18,886 nt of DNA, taken from CAZEAN01 sp964510225 (lineage in GTDB: Bacteria > Planctomycetota > Planctomycetia > Isosphaerales > Isosphaeraceae). Below, in pieces: positions 14,390-18,886 of the stretch. Every line of letters starts with the position of its first letter. Position 1 is the first letter of the stretch. The DNA lies in assembly GCA_964510225.1 (NCBI GenBank), contig CAZEAN010000109.1:1-18886 (forward strand). Reading direction: 5' to 3'. The translations under genes and the position numbers were made by a program. The notes beneath the pieces are model-generated. The model was given only the letters and a program-made list of their open reading frames with translations. It was not told the origin of the DNA and did not search any database.

Positions 14390-16357
14390 CTAGATCCGCC
14401 CAAATTGCTTCTCCAATTCTTCCTTGGTAAACACGAGGACAGTCGGTCTTCCGTGTGGACAGTGATGCGAGTCACGGACAAGATGGCGACGGCTCAGAAG
14501 TGCATCGATTTCTTCCAAAGTCAATCGTTGATTCGCTTTGATCGCGGCCTTGCAGGCGATCATACTAATCACATCAGAGAGGACTTGCGCTGGTTCTAGT
14601 GGAAGGGGTTGGGACTCCAATTGGTCGGCGAGATCTTCGAGGAGCCGTGCTGGAGAAATCGCGCCCAGCATCGCGGGGACGCTCTGGACCACGACTCCAC
14701 CCTCTTCTTCGGTGATTTCGACCCCGACCTTGTTCAGGGCCTCACGACGTTCCAGGACGGCAGCCTTAGCTGATGGACTGATCGAGACTGGCTCGGGGAC
14801 CAGGAGCCGCTGCGATTCGACCCCGCCTCGCTCGATCCTCATCCGGAGCTCTTCAAAAAGAATTCGTTCATGAAGCGCATGCTGGTCAATGACGACCATT
14901 CCTTCATCCGTTTCGGCGATCAGATAAGTGTCATGAACCTGGATCGCACGAGTCGGGAGTTCGAGCGCGGTCTTAGGTTGAGCCGCTGATTCGAAGACAT
15001 TCGAGTTACTCTCGGAGAATGGCTCCTCCGAACTCGATTTAGCGTTGGATTGAGTCTGATCTCCCAAAGAGTCTGGACCGAACTCGCTGAACTCCGTGTT
15101 TCCGGAGGAGCCCAACTTTGCCGGGAGCGCTTTCGCCCACTCGGGTTCGCTGCTCCGATCGAAGGTGCTGAAGTTGGTTGCAGAATTGGTCGGAGGTACC
15201 GCGGGTTCAAACCAAGAGGCTACCTGTCGGCGATCGTCTGGTGAGGACGGTCCTTTAACCGGATCTACCTTTGTCGTTTGAAGCGATGCACTTATTGATT
15301 CCAGATGATTTGCTGAGGGCATTGACGGATGATCCGCCGCTGCATTTGCCTGGAGGCGGTTATGAAGATCACTGTTGAGAAAGCTCTGGCGGACCGTCGA
15401 GAGCAGTTGTCGATAAATCCGCTGCGAGTCCCGGAAGCGGACTTCAATCTTGGTCGGATGCACGTTGACATCGACTTCTTCAGAGGGCAAATCCAGATGC
15501 AAGAATGCGATCGGTTGTCGGCCGACCATCAGGAGCCCTCGGTAGGCTTCGCTGAGCGCATGGCCAAGCGACCGATCACGGACATAGCGGTTCCCAACGA
15601 AAAGATACTGGCCCTTGCTGCTGGAACGGCTTTGGGAAGGGTGAGCAACGTAGCCCCAAAGGTGGATTCCATCGATCTCGCTCTCGACCCAGAGCAAGGA
15701 ATCAGCGAGTTCATGTCCGAAAAAAACGCCGACTCGTTCCTTGATTCCAGTAACTGGTGGGAGGTCGTGAATGATCTTTGAGCCCGATCGGTAGGTGAGG
15801 TGAACGGTCGGATGCGCCAGAGCGATCCGAGTGAAGATCTCGGCGACATGCCCGGCTTCGGTGGTGTCGGTTTTCAAGAATGTCCGACGGACTGGCGTAT
15901 TGAAGAATAGGTTCCGGACCTCCATGACGGTGCCAATCGGGCAACCGCAGTCGACCAGAGGCGTTGCTTTACCTGCTTCAATGGAGATCTCCGCACCGAT
16001 TGGATCGTCGACTGTCCTGCTCTGACAGCGGACTCGGGAGACTTCCGCGATCGCGGCGAGTGCCTCGCCCCTGAATCCGAGCGTCCTGACCTGAATCAGA
16101 TCGCGCGCGGATTCCAGTTTGCTCGTCGCATGAGGCCGAAACGCGATCGGGAGATCATCGCGACTGATTCCAGCGCCATTGTCGGCGACCCGAACAAGGT
16201 CTTTGCCACCGCGCTCGACGGTGAGTTCCACTCGGGTCGCTGCAGCGTCAATCGCATTTTCAAGGAGTTCTTTAACGACGCTCGCTGGTCGTTCCACCAC
16301 TTCGCCAGCAGCGATTTGATTGATCACCTCGGCGGGCAACTCGCGGATCTGGCCCAT
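14390..16357 (-). CDS. mutL: DNA mismatch repair protein MutL with endonuclease motif
   Basis: A 655-residue MutL. It couples mismatch recognition by MutS to strand incision. The N-terminal GHKL ATPase (about 1-330) shows ELLENAIDA at 30-38, DNGAG at 59-63 and GFRGEAL at 94-100. A Ser- and Glu-rich linker spans about 330-465. The C-terminal dimerisation domain carries the metal-dependent nuclease motif DQHALHERILFEE starting at D491, ACKAAIK at 601-607 and CPHGRP at 633-638, so this MutL should nick DNA itself, as in organisms lacking MutH. QRLLVP at 516-521 fits the beta-clamp-binding motif seen in other MutL proteins. Start ATG 16357 has GGAG 7 nt upstream. The gene follows the response regulator by 74 nt on the same strand and may share its transcript. 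Confidence 0.96.
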   Translation of the reverse strand: MGQIRELPAEVINQIAAGEVVERPASVVKELLENAIDAAATRVELTVERGGKDLVRVADNGAGISRDDLPIAFRPHATSKLESARDLIQVRTLGFRGEALAAIAEVSRVRCQSRTVDDPIGAEISIEAGKATPLVDCGCPIGTVMEVRNLFFNTPVRRTFLKTDTTEAGHVAEIFTRIALAHPTVHLTYRSGSKIIHDLPPVTGIKERVGVFFGHELADSLLWVESEIDGIHLWGYVAHPSQSRSSSKGQYLFVGNRYVRDRSLGHALSEAYRGLLMVGRQPIAFLHLDLPSEEVDVNVHPTKIEVRFRDSQRIYRQLLSTVRQSFLNSDLHNRLQANAAADHPSMPSANHLESISASLQTTKVDPVKGPSSPDDRRQVASWFEPAVPPTNSATNFSTFDRSSEPEWAKALPAKLGSSGNTEFSEFGPDSLGDQTQSNAKSSSEEPFSESNSNVFESAAQPKTALELPTRAIQVHDTYLIAETDEGMVVIDQHALHERILFEELRMRIERGGVESQRLLVPEPVSISPSAKAAVLERREALNKVGVEITEEEGGVVVQSVPAMLGAISPARLLEDLADQLESQPLPLEPAQVLSDVISMIACKAAIKANQRLTLEEIDALLSRRHLVRDSHHCPHGRPTVLVFTKEELEKQFGRI

Positions 16358-16431
16358 CGGATCGCTCCGGACTGTCGTGATCGTTCGCTGGTGGGGTGTC
16401 GTCGGTTGAAGGGCGCTTGGCTTGCGATCGA

Positions 16432-17805
16432 TTAGAGGGAGATCTGATATTCTTTAATTTTACGGTAGAGAGTACGCTCACCGATACCGAGGAGCTTCGC
16501 CGCTTCTTCACGATTTCCGTTACTGAGGCGGAGGGCTTCGGCAACATAGTAGGCTTCAACCTCGTTCATTGGTCGACCGATCAATTGTGACGCCCCTGTC
16601 TGCTGCAAGGTTTCACCGGCAGCGGTCTGGAGGTCTTCGTCAGTAATGTCATCTGGACCGAGTTTGCCATCGGTATCGATCACCATCATGCTTTCGATCA
16701 CATTACGGAGTTGACGCACATTGCCCGGCCAGGAATAGCTCATCAGGAGCTTCCGGACCTCCGGAGTGACTGAAGGCACCGGTCGCCCTAGCTTCTCTGC
16801 AAATTCAGGAAGAAACGCAGCGATGAGGAGCGGGATGTCCTCGCGACGCTCACGGAGCGGAGGAAGTTTGACAGAGATCACCTTGATCCGGTGGTAGAAA
16901 TCTTGTCGAAATGTCCCCTCTTTGATCGCCTCGTTCAGGTCCCGATTTGTTGCGGAAACGAGTCGGACATTGACATGGACCGGCTCGTTCGAGCCCATCT
17001 TCATAATCTCGCCCGACTCAAGGACCCGTAAGAGTTTGACCTGAGTCGAAGCGGGAATGTCCCCGATCTCGTCGAGGAAAAGAGTTCCCCCGTTCGCATG
17101 TTCGATTAAGCCTTTGCGCTCACGATCTGCCCCGGTGAAAGCCCCTTTCAAATGACCGAAGAGTTCGGACTCCAAGATCGCGTCACTGAGAGCGGCACAA
17201 TTGAGCGGGACGAAGGGCTTGTTCTGTCGGGGGCTGTTATTGTGGATCGATTTCGCGACCAGTTCCTTACCCGTCCCGCTCTCACCGGTGATCAGGACGG
17301 AGGCTGAGGTCGGGGCGATCTGCCGGAGCTTGTCGACAACGGCTTTCATTTGTGGGCTATTGCCGATCACTCCTTCGAAGCCGAATCGCTCTTGGAGCTG
17401 CTTCTGCAGCGACAGATTCTCACGTGCGAGGAGTTGAAGCTTCGACGCTTTATCGACTACTTCGCGGATTTCGTTAATGTCGAGCGGCTTTGTCAGATAA
17501 GTCGCCGCCCCGCCCTGCATCGCCCGGACCGCTGTCTGGATCGTCCCATGCCCTGTGAGGATCACCACCTCAGAGCTTTCCGGGAGTTCTTCCTTGGCTT
17601 TCCGGAGGACATCGAGGCCACCGATCGGTTCCATCACAAGATCGGTGATGACGATGTCGAAGTTTTGTTCTTCGATCAGGCGGAGTGCCTCACGTCCTCC
17701 GACGGCAACCGTGCAATCGTAGCCAACGCGGCGGAGACTTTCCGAGACGGCCGTGGCATGGGGTTCATCATCATCAACGACAAGAACGCGGATCTGAGGG
17801 TCCAT
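16432..17805 (-). CDS. NtrC-family sigma-54-dependent response regulator
   Basis: A 457-residue transcription activator with the classical three domains. The receiver (1 to about 120) has the acidic cluster DDD at 11-13, phospho-acceptor D55 (VITDLVM), T84 and K106 (TKP). The AAA+ domain (about 143-380) has Walker A GESGTGK at 174-180, the sigma-54-contacting GAFTGA at 221-226 and Walker B TLFLDEIGD at 241-249. A Fis-type helix-turn-helix forms the last 45 residues (NREEAAKLLGIGERTLYRKI). It should bind enhancer sites and use ATP hydrolysis to open sigma-54 promoters when phosphorylated by the kinase encoded 15 nt upstream. Targets are unknown, and no -24/-12 promoter was seen in this window. 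The ribosome binding site is weak, consistent with translational coupling to the kinase. Everything needed for activity is present. Confidence 0.95.
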   Translation of the reverse strand: MDPQIRVLVVDDDEPHATAVSESLRRVGYDCTVAVGGREALRLIEEQNFDIVITDLVMEPIGGLDVLRKAKEELPESSEVVILTGHGTIQTAVRAMQGGAATYLTKPLDINEIREVVDKASKLQLLARENLSLQKQLQERFGFEGVIGNSPQMKAVVDKLRQIAPTSASVLITGESGTGKELVAKSIHNNSPRQNKPFVPLNCAALSDAILESELFGHLKGAFTGADRERKGLIEHANGGTLFLDEIGDIPASTQVKLLRVLESGEIMKMGSNEPVHVNVRLVSATNRDLNEAIKEGTFRQDFYHRIKVISVKLPPLRERREDIPLLIAAFLPEFAEKLGRPVPSVTPEVRKLLMSYSWPGNVRQLRNVIESMMVIDTDGKLGPDDITDEDLQTAAGETLQQTGASQLIGRPMNEVEAYYVAEALRLSNGNREEAAKLLGIGERTLYRKIKEYQISL

Positions 17806-17820
17806 CAGCGTGCGCTCGAT

Positions 17821-18648
17821 TCAGGGCCGTCGGGTCTCGGAGCCTTCTTGCTGAGGGCAGGGGAGGTGGATCGTAAACTGGGTTCCCTTGCCCGGGAGAC
17901 TCTGGACGTCGACCCGACCTCCGTGGGCTTCAACGATCCGACGGGTGATCGGGAGCCCGAGCCCACTTCCCCGCGATCGAGTGGTAAAATATGGCTCAAA
18001 GATTCTAGAGAGCGATTCGGGAGGAATACCGGTACCGGTGTCTGCAATATCGATGGCGATCGATTCGGGTTCGCGACGGGTCCGAAGAATTAATTCACCA
18101 CCATCGGGCATTGAATACTGCGCATTTCTAATCAGGTTGAGAAGCGCTTGCTTGAAACTATCGACATGAAGCGGTAGCGGGGGCAAATCTGTAGCAAGCT
18201 GGAGACGTGTCAGAATCTGGTTTGCCATCGACGCCGGTTCACAAAAATCGCGGATGTCCTCAATAACGAGATTAATGTCACTAATCGAGAGCGGTAACGA
18301 TCCAGCGCGGATAAACCGGAGAAAATCATCAAGGAGATCCTCGAGCCGCTGACTTTCTTTCCGTGCGGCTTCGAGCCGTCGGACTGTCCGGTTCTTCTCG
18401 CGATGATCAGGAGCGGCTTGAAGGTCTTCTGCAATCAGATCGAGGTTCAGTTTGATTGTCGAAAGCGGATTGCGGATTTCGTGCGCCAACGCACCCGCCA
18501 ATTGCGCAATTTCGAGGTCATCCTGAACGCGTGCGTTTTGGCCCCCCTCCGAAAGCACAACAGGATTGTTGGCTTTCGAGTCCACGTAAGATGTCGATGA
18601 AGCCGGATGACCCGGTTGCGGTTCGGTCGTGGTAGAGGAGTTGTCCAT
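17821..18648 (-). CDS. Soluble sensor histidine kinase (HisKA/HATPase), NtrB-like
   Basis: A 275-residue kinase without a membrane span. The first 40 residues are Ser/Thr/Pro-rich and probably disordered. The HisKA dimerisation domain contains H56 in ALAHEIRNPLS, the autophosphorylation site. The HATPase domain shows the N box (NLIRNAQYSM), G1 (DTGTGIP), F box (FEPYFTT) and G2 (GSGLGL). There is no PAS, GAF or HAMP domain, so the signal must come through the short N-terminus or a partner protein. It is transcribed with the response regulator 15 nt downstream, its likely substrate. The frame extends one codon to TTG 18651, but ATG 18648 is preferred because AGGAG (18660-18656) lies 7 nt before it. 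Confidence 0.93.
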   Translation of the reverse strand: MDNSSTTTEPQPGHPASSTSYVDSKANNPVVLSEGGQNARVQDDLEIAQLAGALAHEIRNPLSTIKLNLDLIAEDLQAAPDHREKNRTVRRLEAARKESQRLEDLLDDFLRFIRAGSLPLSISDINLVIEDIRDFCEPASMANQILTRLQLATDLPPLPLHVDSFKQALLNLIRNAQYSMPDGGELILRTRREPESIAIDIADTGTGIPPESLSRIFEPYFTTRSRGSGLGLPITRRIVEAHGGRVDVQSLPGKGTQFTIHLPCPQQEGSETRRP

Positions 18649-18655
18649 CAATGGT

Positions 18656-18660
18656 CTCCT
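18656..18660 (-). promoter_or_regulatory. Shine-Dalgarno that sets the kinase start
   Basis: AGGAG on the minus strand is 7 nt before ATG 18648 and only 4 nt before the alternative TTG 18651, favouring the ATG. Confidence 0.6.
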
Positions 18661-18738
18661 CGATCGTCAGGGGAGCCGATTGGGGTCGAGAAGGCCTCCA
18701 GCGGACCTTGAATGGAAGCTGGAATCGGAGCGATTTGA

Positions 18739-18886
18739 TCAACGGGACCGATCTCGATCTCGATCACGGTCTCGGTTCCGAGGAGGACCGCTGGAGCGGC
18801 GACCCCCGCCGCTTCCACCGCCTCCACCCCCACTCCCACCACGGCCACCGCGATCCCCGCGATCGTTCGAGCCACCGTTTCCTCCT
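18739..18886 (-). CDS. 3' end of a gene encoding a Gly/Arg-rich (RGG/RD) tail, partial
   Basis: This frame is open from the window edge to TGA at 18741-18739 and encodes 48 residues of low complexity: a Gly-rich part with RGD/RGG-like motifs (DRGDRGGRGG), a run of six glycines, then RNRDRDRDRDRSR at the C-terminus. The glycines are encoded by GGT, GGA, GGC and GGG in mixture, and the Asp-Arg repeats also vary only at third positions, as expected when this frame is the one selected. Such tails occur at the end of RNA-binding proteins, for example RRM proteins or DEAD-box helicases, where they bind RNA or promote condensation. The rest of the protein is outside the window, so the family cannot be named. 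The stop lies 90 nt before the kinase start on the same strand. Confidence 0.6.
   Translation of the reverse strand, partial: GGNGGSNDRGDRGGRGGSGGGGGGSGGGRRSSGPPRNRDRDRDRDRSR

Noticed and set aside
15329..15781. 150-codon plus-strand ORF opposite mutL
   Set aside because: It lies antisense to the conserved ATPase and linker region of MutL and its sequence shows no known domain.
17350..18093. 247-codon plus-strand ORF opposite the response regulator and kinase
   Set aside because: It spans two confident genes on the other strand. Long antisense frames are common over such codon use.

Overview
The window looks like chromosomal DNA from a planctomycete (phylum Planctomycetota). The strongest indicators are a very large secreted protein that joins a beta-propeller dehydrogenase-like domain, HEAT repeats and a CxxCH cytochrome c domain (an architecture typical of the PVC superphylum), a fused AroD-AroE shikimate enzyme, and a secreted DUF5060/DUF4038 glycosidase-like protein. 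Shine-Dalgarno motifs are clear at some starts and absent at others. I see no tRNA, rRNA, CRISPR, insertion sequence or phage gene, so this reads as ordinary core and catabolic chromosome rather than a mobile island.

Layout, left to right. 1-529: no convincing gene, but a 13-bp inverted repeat and a short tandem pair lie just before the first gene. 530-4210 (+): secreted PVC-type cytochrome/dehydrogenase-like protein. 4211-4602: intergenic, with several hairpins and a possible 25-residue membrane peptide. 4603-6261 (-): secreted apiosidase-like glycoside hydrolase, perhaps preceded on the same strand by a small unknown ORF (6324-6581). 6659-8452 (+): B12-binding radical SAM protein of the TIGR03960 type. 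8527-12699 (+): two polytopic membrane proteins only 3 nt apart, a GT-C-like protein and a YfhO-family protein, probably acting on cell-surface glycans. These converge on the minus-strand block at a small hairpin.

12736-18886 (-): a co-directional block, in transcription order: the 3' end of a gene with an RGG/RD-rich tail, a soluble histidine kinase, an NtrC-type sigma-54 response regulator, mutL, and the bifunctional aroDE. Kinase and regulator are 15 nt apart and almost certainly a cognate pair. mutL (74 nt further on) and aroDE (157 nt further on) may be read from the same transcript.

Functionally, the left half concerns the envelope and polysaccharide breakdown (secreted cytochrome and glycosidase), the centre concerns radical chemistry and surface glycan assembly, and the right half is regulation plus housekeeping (mismatch repair, shikimate pathway). 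I did not find a clearly new multi-gene system. The points most worth a second look are the low-complexity RGG tail with an overlapping frame at the right edge, the structured intergenic region at 4211-4602, and the sensor-less kinase upstream of mutL.
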